Shown here: one piece after another, positions 34,840-43,125 of the stretch
Layout: every line of letters starts with the position of its first letter
Position numbering within the stretch: position 1 is the stretch's first letter
Assembly (NCBI GenBank): GCA_022821275.1
Contig: JAJEDY010000033.1
Coordinates: forward strand, 1 to 64,000
Direction of reading: 5' to 3'
Length of the DNA stretch: 64,000 nt
DNA from: Candidatus Latescibacterota bacterium
GTDB taxonomy: Bacteria; Latescibacterota; UBA2968
Notes under the pieces: generated by a model
The model's input: only the letters and a program-made list of their open reading frames with translations
What the model was told of the DNA's origin: nothing
Databases searched by the model: none
Made by a program: the position numbers and the translations under genes

Positions 34840-35590
34840 GGACAGGCATAGCCCTAAAACGCCTGAGGGTATCGCACGCGATGTGTTGCTCGAACCAGAA
34901 GCCAAGCGCGCTTTTGTGCGGCAGATGTTTGACGGGATTGCCCGCAGATACGATTTGCTCAACCACCTGTTGAGCCTTGGCATTGATATTTTGTGGCGAA
35001 AAAAGACTGTTGATCGATTGCAACCCGAGCCGCAGTGGCGAATTTTGGACCTGGCTACGGGCACGGGCGATTTGGGATTTGAATGCGGCAAGCGCGCTGG
35101 CGATATTCAGGTGATCGGTGTCGATCCTTCAATGCCGATGTTGCGCGAGGGCGCGAAAAAAAATGCATCGCGAGCAAATCCGGTCGCGTTTCTGTGTGGC
35201 GATGGGGAGTGTCTTCCCTTTGGTGAGGGGACATTTGACGGCGTGACAATCGGATTTGGCATTCGCAATGTGGCCGAGTTGGAAGCGGCCCTGAGCGAGA
35301 TGTGCCGCGTGCTCAAGGTGGGTGGGCGCGTGGCAGTGCTGGAGTTTTCAAGGCCGCAAACCCCTGTGTTTCGCGGCCTTTACAATTTTTATTTTCAGCG
35401 TATTTTGCCTCGTATTGGACACATGGTCTCTCGGGATCCGAATGCCTACCACTATTTGTACGAATCTGTGATGCGTTTTCCCGAAGGTGCCGATTTTTGC
35501 AGGCGGTTGACCGACGCGGGGTTTGTCGATATACAAGTGGTTCGGTTGAGCTTTGGGATTGCGACCATTTATCAGGCGTCGAAATCGTAA
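34829..35590 (+). CDS. ubiE: UbiE/MenG quinone methyltransferase
   Basis: About 253 aa from ATG 34829. SAM-dependent C-methyltransferase with VRQMFDGIARRYDLLNHLLSLGIDILWRKK, the SAM loop LDLATGTGDLGFE, DGVTIGFGIRNV, and LEFSRPQTPVFRGLYNFYF with PNAYHYLYESVMRFP. It methylates demethylmenaquinone (or the ubiquinone precursor). Its substrate is made from chorismate, which explains its place among aro genes. Overlaps aroE by 11 bp. Confidence 0.93.
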   Translation: MRGEDRHSPKTPEGIARDVLLEPEAKRAFVRQMFDGIARRYDLLNHLLSLGIDILWRKKTVDRLQPEPQWRILDLATGTGDLGFECGKRAGDIQVIGVDPSMPMLREGAKKNASRANPVAFLCGDGECLPFGEGTFDGVTIGFGIRNVAELEAALSEMCRVLKVGGRVAVLEFSRPQTPVFRGLYNFYFQRILPRIGHMVSRDPNAYHYLYESVMRFPEGADFCRRLTDAGFVDIQVVRLSFGIATIYQASKS

Positions 35591-35592
35591 CC

Positions 35593-36057
35593 ATGTCTTT
35601 GACACTTATACAAATCGTGTTAATTCTCGCTCCCATTTTACTGGGCGCGTCTATTGTGGCGTATTGGCGGCTGCGGCGCCATGTGTCCAATGCACAGGAG
35701 CCTGTGGTGGTTTTTTTGCAGAAGCGATGGGATGTGTTTTTGATTGTGACGGGGGGCATTGTGCTGTTTCGGGGGGCTGCGATCTCAGATGGTGTGGGAT
35801 TTGTGCCGCAATTGTTCGGTTTTTTACTTTCTCTCGAATTTTTTTATATCGCGTATGCTACCATTCGCGTAACTATGAGTGCGCGCGGATTGCTGATGGG
35901 CATGCGCTACATGCCCTGGCAGCGTTTTTCGAGATATGTGTGGCGCACAGAGCGCGATTTGGAACTTATTTCTCAACGAAAAAGCTATCGGTTTCGCGTG
36001 CCCGCGCAGGTGAAGGCCGATGTACAGAAAATTTTGGATTTGGATATTTTGAAATAG
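35593..36057 (+). CDS. Membrane protein of unknown function (DUF5673-like)
   Basis: About 154 aa from ATG 35593, two bases after ubiE. Two or three membrane helices (SLTLIQIVLILAPILLGASIVAYW; VFLIVTGGIVLFRGAAIS; LFGFLLSLEFFYIAYATI) are followed by a cytoplasmic tail GLLMGMRYMPWQRFSRYVWR ... YRFRVPAQVKADVQKIL. The WxxFxxYxW...L pattern resembles DUF5673-type domains that follow membrane helices in other bacteria. No function known; sits between ubiE and argS in the cluster. Confidence 0.6.
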   Translation: MSLTLIQIVLILAPILLGASIVAYWRLRRHVSNAQEPVVVFLQKRWDVFLIVTGGIVLFRGAAISDGVGFVPQLFGFLLSLEFFYIAYATIRVTMSARGLLMGMRYMPWQRFSRYVWRTERDLELISQRKSYRFRVPAQVKADVQKILDLDILK

Positions 36058-36099
36058 GGAGAGTTGGGATAGAGGTCCTTGAGATAGTGGAGGTATTTT

Positions 36100-37806
36100 G
36101 TGGTCAATCCTTTTGTCGAAGAAATTGTATTGCAGGTGTCAAAAGCAACTGATATGTCGTGTGGCGATGTGAGGGCGCTGATCGAAACGCCGCCAAAACC
36201 CGAGATGGGCGATTATGCTTTGCCGTGTTTTACGTTGGCCAAAATTTTTCGCAAAGCTCCCCATCTGATTGCCGAAGAATTATCTGCACAAATTGTGACG
36301 GGTGAGCGAATTTCCGAGGTGCGTCCCACAGGCCCCTATCTCAATTTTTTTGTGCCAAAGACCAATTTGGTTGGCGAAACACTCTCGGCGATTCTCGAGC
36401 AGGGTGTGGATTACGGGCGTGGAGATCGCGGTGCTGGAAAGACGGTTGTGATCGATTTTTCGCATCCCAATATTGCCAAGCCATTTGGCATTCACCATCT
36501 GCGGTCAACGGTGATAGGCAATGCCCTGCGAAATATTTATCGCGCATTGGGCTACGAAGTGGTTGGGGTAAATCACCTGGGCGACTGGGGGTCTCAGTTT
36601 GCGAAATTGATTCTGGCGTGGAATTACTGGGGTGAGGGCGAATTGACGGTGGATATTACCATTCAGAAGTTGCTGGAACTCTATGTTCGCATTAACGAGG
36701 AGATTGAAGACAATCCCGAACTCGAACAAGAAGCCCGCGATTGGTTTCGCCGCCTCGAAGAAGGCGATGAAGAGGCCGTGCGGATGTGGCAGGTGTGCGT
36801 GGATGTAAGTTTTAAGGAGTTTGATCGCGTTTACGATATGCTGGGCATTGGGTTTGAGTCGATTGCCGGCGAGAGTTTTTATCAGGATAAGATGCCCGCG
36901 ACTCTGGATCGATTGGGGTCGAAGGGGTTGCTGACCGAGAGTGAAGGCGCGACCATTGTGGATTTGGAAAAATGGGATATGCCGCCTTTTATCGCATTGC
37001 GAAGCGACGATGCGACATTGTATGGTACGCGCGATTTGGCCGCGCTGGAGTATCGGTGGGAAACATATCGCTTTGAAAAATTGCTCTATGTAGTGGATGT
37101 GGCGCAGTCGCTGTATTTTCGCCAGTTGTTTCAGGTGTTGGAATTGATGGAATACGACTGGCGAGAAAAATGCGCGCATGTGCAATTCGGACGGCTGCGA
37201 TTCAAAGATGGCAGTGGGGCTTCAACGCGCAGGGGCAATGTGGTTTTTTTAGAGGATGTTTTGAATCGCGCGATTGAATTGACGCGAAAGATTATTGCCG
37301 ATAAGAATCCCGATTTGCCCAATGGTGATCAGATTGCACGAGATGTGGGCATTGGCGCGATTATTTTTGCGGATCTGGATTCCAAACGCACGCGCGATAT
37401 TGTGTTTGATTGGGACGAGGTTTTAAATTTCAACGGCGAAACTGGTCCCTATCTGCAATATACGCACGCGCGATATTGCAGTGTGTTGCGGCGTTATGAC
37501 GGCACTTTGCCGCCGCGGGATATCGACTTCGCGTTGTTAAATGAACCAGAAGCCATTGAGGTCGTCAAATGTCTTGCGCGATTTCCAGGGCAACTTCAAA
37601 AGGCTGCGGATGAATATGAACCCTCTATCGTGACAACGCTTATGATTGAGTTGTGTACGGTTGCCAATCGGTTTTACAATGCCCATCAGGTTGTTTCTGA
37701 ACAAGCGGATTTGACGGCTGCCCGCGTTGCGCTGGTCTATGCGATTAAGACGGTGCTGGCATCGGGCCTGATTTTGCTGGGGATGAAAGCGCCAGAACAG
37801 ATGTGA
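36100..37806 (+). CDS. argS: Arginyl-tRNA synthetase
   Basis: A 568-aa class I synthetase from GTG 36100 with GGAGG upstream. The Add-1 domain is followed by VIDFSHPNIAKPFGIHHLRST. The HIGH motif is shifted to GIHH where most ArgRS have HxGH. Further landmarks are VNHLGDWGSQFAKLI, SDDATLYGTRDLAALEYRW, FGRLRFKDGSGASTRRGNVVFLEDVL (a degenerate KMSK, common in ArgRS), GETGPYLQYTHAR and the C-terminal anticodon domain. It has no direct link to aromatic synthesis; probably a passenger of the long operon. Confidence 0.92.
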   Translation: MVNPFVEEIVLQVSKATDMSCGDVRALIETPPKPEMGDYALPCFTLAKIFRKAPHLIAEELSAQIVTGERISEVRPTGPYLNFFVPKTNLVGETLSAILEQGVDYGRGDRGAGKTVVIDFSHPNIAKPFGIHHLRSTVIGNALRNIYRALGYEVVGVNHLGDWGSQFAKLILAWNYWGEGELTVDITIQKLLELYVRINEEIEDNPELEQEARDWFRRLEEGDEEAVRMWQVCVDVSFKEFDRVYDMLGIGFESIAGESFYQDKMPATLDRLGSKGLLTESEGATIVDLEKWDMPPFIALRSDDATLYGTRDLAALEYRWETYRFEKLLYVVDVAQSLYFRQLFQVLELMEYDWREKCAHVQFGRLRFKDGSGASTRRGNVVFLEDVLNRAIELTRKIIADKNPDLPNGDQIARDVGIGAIIFADLDSKRTRDIVFDWDEVLNFNGETGPYLQYTHARYCSVLRRYDGTLPPRDIDFALLNEPEAIEVVKCLARFPGQLQKAADEYEPSIVTTLMIELCTVANRFYNAHQVVSEQADLTAARVALVYAIKTVLASGLILLGMKAPEQM

Positions 37807-37828
37807 TACCGTATCGTGGAAGAACACT

Positions 37829-38377
37829 GTGTTTGATCTACCTGATAAACCCATATTTCTCACCGGTTTTATGGCTACTGGGAAGACCAGAGTTGGGCGC
37901 ATTTTGGCCGGGTGGTTGAAGCGGACCTTTGTCGATACGGATGAATTGCTGGTCGATGCTGCTGGGAAAACAATTCCCGAGATTTTTGAACAAGACGGTG
38001 AAACCGCGTTTCGCCAGTTGGAACACCAGGCGGTTGTCGTGGCTTCGAAGATGGACAATGTGATCGTTTCTCTCGGCGGTGGTGCTATTACTCAGGAGCG
38101 GAATTGGGAAGTTATTCGCAAGACCGGCGTGTGTCTGTGTTTCCGCGCTTCTGTCGATACGATTTTTGAACGGGTCAGTCGCAAGCGCGATGAAAGGCCC
38201 TTGCTGGCCGGGCTGGATGATGAGGATTTGAAGAACAAAATTGAGGTGATGATGGCAGAACGAGAGCGTTTTTATGCGCGTGCAGATGCGTTTGCGACTT
38301 CGACAAATGATTGCGCGCCCGAAGATACGGCAGAGACAGCGCTGATTGAATTACAGCGCGTTCTGGATCGGGATTGA
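37829..38377 (+). CDS. aroK: Shikimate kinase
   Basis: A 182-aa P-loop kinase from GTG 37829. Walker A GFMATGKTRVGRILAG, shikimate-site DTDELLVDAAGKTIPEIFEQDGE, VSLGGGA, and the lid segment RDERPLLAG are standard. It phosphorylates shikimate with ATP. Two bases separate it from aroB, a common pairing. Confidence 0.93.
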   Translation: MFDLPDKPIFLTGFMATGKTRVGRILAGWLKRTFVDTDELLVDAAGKTIPEIFEQDGETAFRQLEHQAVVVASKMDNVIVSLGGGAITQERNWEVIRKTGVCLCFRASVDTIFERVSRKRDERPLLAGLDDEDLKNKIEVMMAERERFYARADAFATSTNDCAPEDTAETALIELQRVLDRD

Positions 38378-38379
38378 TA

Positions 38380-39483
38380 ATGGAAACGGTGACGGTTGAT
38401 TTAGGTGATCGAAGTTACGATATTTTAATCGGTCGCGATTGTTTGCGCGATTTGGGAGATCTGTATGTAGAGCGAGGGTTGGGAGAAACAGCGGCGATTG
38501 TGACCAATCCGACAGTTGCCGCGCGCTATCTCGATACGGTTCAGCAGAGTCTCGCGCGCGCTGGTGTGAAGGTTGTGGTCGTGACTGTGCCCGATGGCGA
38601 GCAATACAAGACGTTTGAGACGGCTGGGCAGATCTACGGCGATTTGATCGCGGCGGGATTGGATCGCAAATCCTGTGTTGTGACATTGGGCGGCGGTGTG
38701 GTAGGCGATATGGCTGGTTTTGTCGCTGCGACGTATTTGAGAGGTGTTGATTTTGTGCAGGTGCCCACGACGCTGGAAGCGCAGGTCGATGCCAGTGTGG
38801 GGGGCAAAACAGCTGTGGATCACGTTTTGGGAAAGAACATGATCGGTGCTTTTCACCAGCCAAAGTTGGTGTTGATCGATACGGCTACACTCGATACCTT
38901 ACCCAAACGCGAAGTGCGGGCGGGTATGGCCGAGGTGATCAAGCACGGTATTATACGCGATTCCGGTCTGGTGGTGTTTTTGGAAGATTGTATTGAGGCC
39001 GCGGCAAATTTAAGCCTGCCTGCGGATCAGATCAATTGGCTCATCGCCCAGCAGTGTCGCATCAAGGCGGAGGTTGTGGCTGCCGATGAAACCGAGAAGG
39101 GCTTGCGCGAAATTTTGAATTACGGCCATACGGTAGGACACGCGCTGGAGGTGGTGACGCATTACGATTATTACAAACACGGCGAGGCGGTGTGTTTGGG
39201 GATGTTGGCCGCAGGGTATATCGCAGTGCAAAAGGGGATGTGGTCGCGGGATGCGTTTGAGCGGCAAAATGCACTTATTGCCCGTCTGGGCATTCCCAAA
39301 GGCGTGCCCGATTTGAAGGTCGATGAGGTGTTGGCGCGAATGGCAAGTGATAAGAAAGCGCGGGACGGTGTCATCCGCTTTGTATTGCCCGAGCGGATTG
39401 GAAAAATTGTGCCGCGAGATGATGTGACGCACGAAGAAATCGTTGCGGGAATTCAATATATGCAGAATCAGGCATTGGGATAG
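38380..39483 (+). CDS. aroB: 3-dehydroquinate synthase
   Basis: About 367 aa from ATG 38380. NAD- and zinc-dependent cyclase converting DAHP to dehydroquinate. VPDGEQYKTFETAGQIY, TLGGGVVGDMAGFVAATYLRG, QVPTTLEAQVDASVGGKTAVDH, KNMIGAFHQP, AEVIKHGII, and the zinc ligands in LNYGHTVGHALE are intact. Last clear aro gene of the cluster. Dehydroquinase, full-length EPSP synthase and chorismate synthase are not in the window. Confidence 0.95.
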   Translation: METVTVDLGDRSYDILIGRDCLRDLGDLYVERGLGETAAIVTNPTVAARYLDTVQQSLARAGVKVVVVTVPDGEQYKTFETAGQIYGDLIAAGLDRKSCVVTLGGGVVGDMAGFVAATYLRGVDFVQVPTTLEAQVDASVGGKTAVDHVLGKNMIGAFHQPKLVLIDTATLDTLPKREVRAGMAEVIKHGIIRDSGLVVFLEDCIEAAANLSLPADQINWLIAQQCRIKAEVVAADETEKGLREILNYGHTVGHALEVVTHYDYYKHGEAVCLGMLAAGYIAVQKGMWSRDAFERQNALIARLGIPKGVPDLKVDEVLARMASDKKARDGVIRFVLPERIGKIVPRDDVTHEEIVAGIQYMQNQALG

Positions 39484-39492
39484 GAGTTTTTT

Positions 39493-41034
39493 ATGAGCGA
39501 AGATATTGGCCACGAATGCGGCGTGGCAGCCCTCTACTGGCTCGGGGAAAACGGCGATGCCGATGATTTTGAAAATGTCGCAGCACTTATGCCGAGTATG
39601 TTGCTCGACCTCCAAAACAGGGGACAACTCGCCGCGGGGTATTGCTCCTATCACCCCAACCGCGATCACCTTTTGCGCACGTTTAGAGACCTGGGCGGCG
39701 TTACCGAAGCCTTTCGCATGTCGCATCCCGGCAAATTCCAGTCCATTATCAACCAATATGCAGGGATAGCTGCGATTGGCCATACGCGCTATGCCACGAG
39801 TGGCGAAGATGATGTGCGCTATGCACAGCCTTTTGAACGACAGCACGGGCGTATTTGGAAATGGTTTAGCCTGGCTTTTAATGGCAATCTGGCCAATTAC
39901 ACGCATTTGCGCGAACGCCTGTTGTCCAAGCAGGGGTATCACTTTACCCTCAATATCGATACCGAAATCATCATGCATACTCTGGCGTATCGGTTGAAGG
40001 GTGAAAATGCGCCCGATCTGGCCGATGTGATGCGCACGCTTTCCCGCGATTTTGACGGTGCTTATAATATCGCATTTCTCGATGCCTCGGGGCGCATGTT
40101 CGTCTCGCGCGATCCGCTCGGTTTGCATCCTATGTGCTGGGGGGTCAAGGGCCGTCTCTTTGCCGCTGCCAATGAATCAACAGCTCTTTCCAATCTCGGT
40201 TTTAGCGATATCAAATGGCTCAAACCTGGAGAAATGGTGATTATCGAAAATGGCGATTTGCGCGTTGCGCACTATACGGAACCGAAAAAAACAGCGCGTT
40301 GCTTTTTTGAATGGGTTTATTTTTCCAATGTTGCCAGTGAAATTGACGGCCTCAGTGTTTATACTTCTCGCGCTGAGGCCGGTCGTATTTTGGCCGAGAA
40401 AGAAAACCAGAAAATCGACGGTTCATGTGTGGTTGTGCCCGTTCCCGATACGGCCAAAGCAGCAGCCGATGCCTATGCCCACCACCTGAATATGCCCTGT
40501 ATGGAAGGTGTGATCCGCAATCGCTATGTGGGGCGCACTTTTATCCAGCCCAAAACCACCCGCTCACAGAGTGCCAAGAGCAAGTACACGTCATTGGCTT
40601 CTGTTTTATCTGGCAAGCGCGTTTTTCTGGTAGAAGATTCTATTGTGCGCTCCCTTACGCTTCGCACCCTTGCCCATCAGGTGCGCGACAGCGGCGCGAC
40701 CGAGGTGCATGTGCGCGTGGCCTGTCCGCCTATTGTTGCGCCGTGTTTTTACGGGATTGATATGACGACCCTGGACGAACTCTTTGCCCCCGAACACGTC
40801 CCGGTGCGATACCGCGGTTTGCCCAGCCCACAGACGCTAAAAAAAATGGCTATCGATCTCGATGTCGATAGCCTGAAATACCTCGATGTTCCCGATCTGG
40901 GTTCCAGCATTGGGTGTGAAACAGATACTCTGTGTCTGGGGTGTGTCACGGGCAGATATCCCACAACGTGGGGCAATCGCCTCATGCGCGAGGCTCGCAA
41001 ACACCCCGAGACTGTTGGTCGCCTCTACGGGTGA
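39493..41034 (+). CDS. purF: PurF-family amidophosphoribosyltransferase (variant)
   Basis: A 513-aa protein with an N-terminal Ntn glutaminase domain: GHECGVAALYW (Cys9, needing removal of a short propeptide), DLQNRGQLAAGY, AIGHTRYATSG, FNGNLANY and NIDTEIIMHTLA. The phosphoribosyltransferase domain has VFLVEDSIVRSLTLRTL, where the classical PRPP loop reads RGTT, so the loop is altered. The cysteines of IGCETDTLCLGCVTGRYP near the C-terminus resemble Fe-S ligands of Bacillus-type PurF. It would start purine synthesis. It lies 9 bases after aroB and converges on the transporter gene with a 10-bp overlap. Confidence 0.75.
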   Translation: MSEDIGHECGVAALYWLGENGDADDFENVAALMPSMLLDLQNRGQLAAGYCSYHPNRDHLLRTFRDLGGVTEAFRMSHPGKFQSIINQYAGIAAIGHTRYATSGEDDVRYAQPFERQHGRIWKWFSLAFNGNLANYTHLRERLLSKQGYHFTLNIDTEIIMHTLAYRLKGENAPDLADVMRTLSRDFDGAYNIAFLDASGRMFVSRDPLGLHPMCWGVKGRLFAAANESTALSNLGFSDIKWLKPGEMVIIENGDLRVAHYTEPKKTARCFFEWVYFSNVASEIDGLSVYTSRAEAGRILAEKENQKIDGSCVVVPVPDTAKAAADAYAHHLNMPCMEGVIRNRYVGRTFIQPKTTRSQSAKSKYTSLASVLSGKRVFLVEDSIVRSLTLRTLAHQVRDSGATEVHVRVACPPIVAPCFYGIDMTTLDELFAPEHVPVRYRGLPSPQTLKKMAIDLDVDSLKYLDVPDLGSSIGCETDTLCLGCVTGRYPTTWGNRLMREARKHPETVGRLYG

Positions 41035-43112
41035 TCGTCTATTCGTCTATATCGCGTTTCGAGGTCGCGCAATCCACTGCTGTTTCCCAAAATTGTCAAT
41101 CGGTCATTTTCTCGCAGTACGGTATCGCCGCGGGGAATCACCATGCGCCCGCCGCGGCGCAACATTGCCACGAGACAGCCTTCTGGAAAATCCGTTTCGC
41201 GTAGTGCTCGGCCAATGAGGTCGGCGGTCGCGTGGTCGCGGCGCAATGTTAATAACAAAAAGGCTTCGTCGCGCAACAGGGCTTCTTTTAACTCGACTTC
41301 ATCGCTGGCGGAGTGCCATTCGCGCAAGAAGTTTTCATCGTCTGCACGCCGCGCAATTTGTGCCAGAATACGCAGGTGCTGTGAGGGGTCGTGCTCTGGG
41401 CTGAATAAGAAAAAGAGCGCGGTTAGCTGCGTTTCTACCTCGTGCCCGGTCAGTGAATCTGTAAACTGGATGTGAATGCCCGGCAGTGATCGCACGAGGA
41501 CCATTTCGCAGTGTTCAATTCCATCAATCCTCAGATGTGGCAATCCCACGCCGTGCGTCACAGGTGTCGCGCCAATATGCGTGCGGTCCAGCAATTGTTT
41601 TTCGATTTCATCGATGGTATGCGGCACCCGACCCGCGAGCCAGTCCGCTACCTGCCGCACGACCTCCTCGAACTCAGCGGGGCGGTCCAGATCGATGACC
41701 AGACTTCGCGCCGCGATCTCTTCAAAGGGGTCTTCATCGCGCAATCCCTTTTCCTTCAGGATGCCCCGCAGTTCGGCATCCAGCTCGGTGTATCGATTTT
41801 GCCCCCAGCGTTCAAACATGTGGTAAATCGCACCATCGCGGGTGACTTTGTCCCTGGCAAATTTAAAGTACCAGATTGTTCCTATCAGGATCAACGCGAC
41901 AGAAAATAGGGATGGCAACCAGCCCATCTGGACAATTAACACACACGAAGATACTATGCCGAATAACTGCATATAGGGGTACAGCGGCGAATGATATCCC
42001 GAGTCGTAGGAATCCAATCCGCTCTCGCGCATGACAATTACAGCCAGGCACAACAGCGCGAACATCAACAATTGAAACGCACTGGCCAATTTGGCAATTT
42101 TGGTTGGGTCGAGAAAGATGAGGATTAAAACAATTACGCCCATTGTCACCAATACCCCTTGAACGGGTGCGCCTTTTGTATTCAAATGTTGAAAAAATCC
42201 CGGCATCATGTGGTCGCGGCTCATTGCCAAGGGGTAGCGAGAGGACGAAAGCATTCCCGCATTGGCGACCGATGTAAAGGCGAGGAGGGCTGCCAGAGAG
42301 ATGATTAACGCGCCCCAATCGCCAAATACGGCTTTGGCCGCTGAGGCGGCGGGCGTTAAATCTCCCACCAGTTGATCGAGTGGCAATACACCGACCATGA
42401 CGCCTGTGCCGAGGGCATAGACCAGAACTGCTGTGATCAATGATAAGATGACGCCCAGAGGCAAATTGCGCTCGGGATGTTTTATTTCTTCAGATAAACT
42501 CGCGACTTTTGTCACGCCGATATAACTGATATAGACCAGCCCTGCTGTGGATAAAATCGTCTGGACATCTGATTCGAATATCGCGGGCAATCGCGCGCGT
42601 TCAATAGCAGGTACGCCTCCGCCGATAAATATCCCCAGAATCATCAACAAACCCAGCACCAATGCGATCTGAAATCCACCGCTTTTCTCTGCGCCCAATA
42701 AATTCAGTATGCCCAGTCCAATCGCAATGGCGACTGCTACGGGAGTTATTGGCAACTCGGGTACATAAAGCGCAATGTAAGCTCCCATGCCCACGAGTGC
42801 GAAAGATACTTTTAATACGAGTGCCAGCCAGGTGCCAATGCCTCCAAGCGTGCCCATCCACGGTCCGAGTGATCGGTCTAAAAAATAGTACACGCCACCC
42901 GCGCGGGGCATGGCAGTTGCCAGTTCAATAGTGCTGAACATCGCTGGTACGAGTGGAATAGCGGCGACAATATAGGCCAGCACAATGGCCGCACCGGCCT
43001 GTTCAGCAGCCAGTCCTGGCAATAAAAAGAATCCCGCGCTCAGAGTAGCACCCGTTGAGATTGCATAAACACCGAGTAAACCGATTTCTTTTTTTAGTTT
43101 TGCGTTTGCCAT
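41025..43112 (-). CDS. APC-family transporter fused to EIIA-like and TrkA_C domains
   Basis: A 695-aa protein. Residues about 1-430 hold some 12 membrane helices of an APC amino-acid permease (LLGVYAISTGATLSAGFFLLPG, KVASLSEEIKHPERNLP, SSSRYPLAMSRDHMMP). Residues about 470-610 are a PTS EIIA type-2-like domain with THGVGLPHLRIDG holding the candidate phosphoryl His. Residues about 615-690 look like TrkA_C (FPEGCLVAMLRRGGRMVIPRGDTVLRENDRLTILG). The cytoplasmic domains suggest uptake gated by phosphorylation or ligand binding. Substrate unknown; neighbours give no clear hint. Confidence 0.8.
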   Translation of the reverse strand: MANAKLKKEIGLLGVYAISTGATLSAGFFLLPGLAAEQAGAAIVLAYIVAAIPLVPAMFSTIELATAMPRAGGVYYFLDRSLGPWMGTLGGIGTWLALVLKVSFALVGMGAYIALYVPELPITPVAVAIAIGLGILNLLGAEKSGGFQIALVLGLLMILGIFIGGGVPAIERARLPAIFESDVQTILSTAGLVYISYIGVTKVASLSEEIKHPERNLPLGVILSLITAVLVYALGTGVMVGVLPLDQLVGDLTPAASAAKAVFGDWGALIISLAALLAFTSVANAGMLSSSRYPLAMSRDHMMPGFFQHLNTKGAPVQGVLVTMGVIVLILIFLDPTKIAKLASAFQLLMFALLCLAVIVMRESGLDSYDSGYHSPLYPYMQLFGIVSSCVLIVQMGWLPSLFSVALILIGTIWYFKFARDKVTRDGAIYHMFERWGQNRYTELDAELRGILKEKGLRDEDPFEEIAARSLVIDLDRPAEFEEVVRQVADWLAGRVPHTIDEIEKQLLDRTHIGATPVTHGVGLPHLRIDGIEHCEMVLVRSLPGIHIQFTDSLTGHEVETQLTALFFLFSPEHDPSQHLRILAQIARRADDENFLREWHSASDEVELKEALLRDEAFLLLTLRRDHATADLIGRALRETDFPEGCLVAMLRRGGRMVIPRGDTVLRENDRLTILGNSSGLRDLETRYRRIDDHP

Positions 43113-43125
43113 TTTTGTTTTCCCG

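Noticed and set aside
39010..40128. Long minus-strand open frame of 372 codons
   Set aside because: It spans the antisense of two different real genes (aroB and purF).
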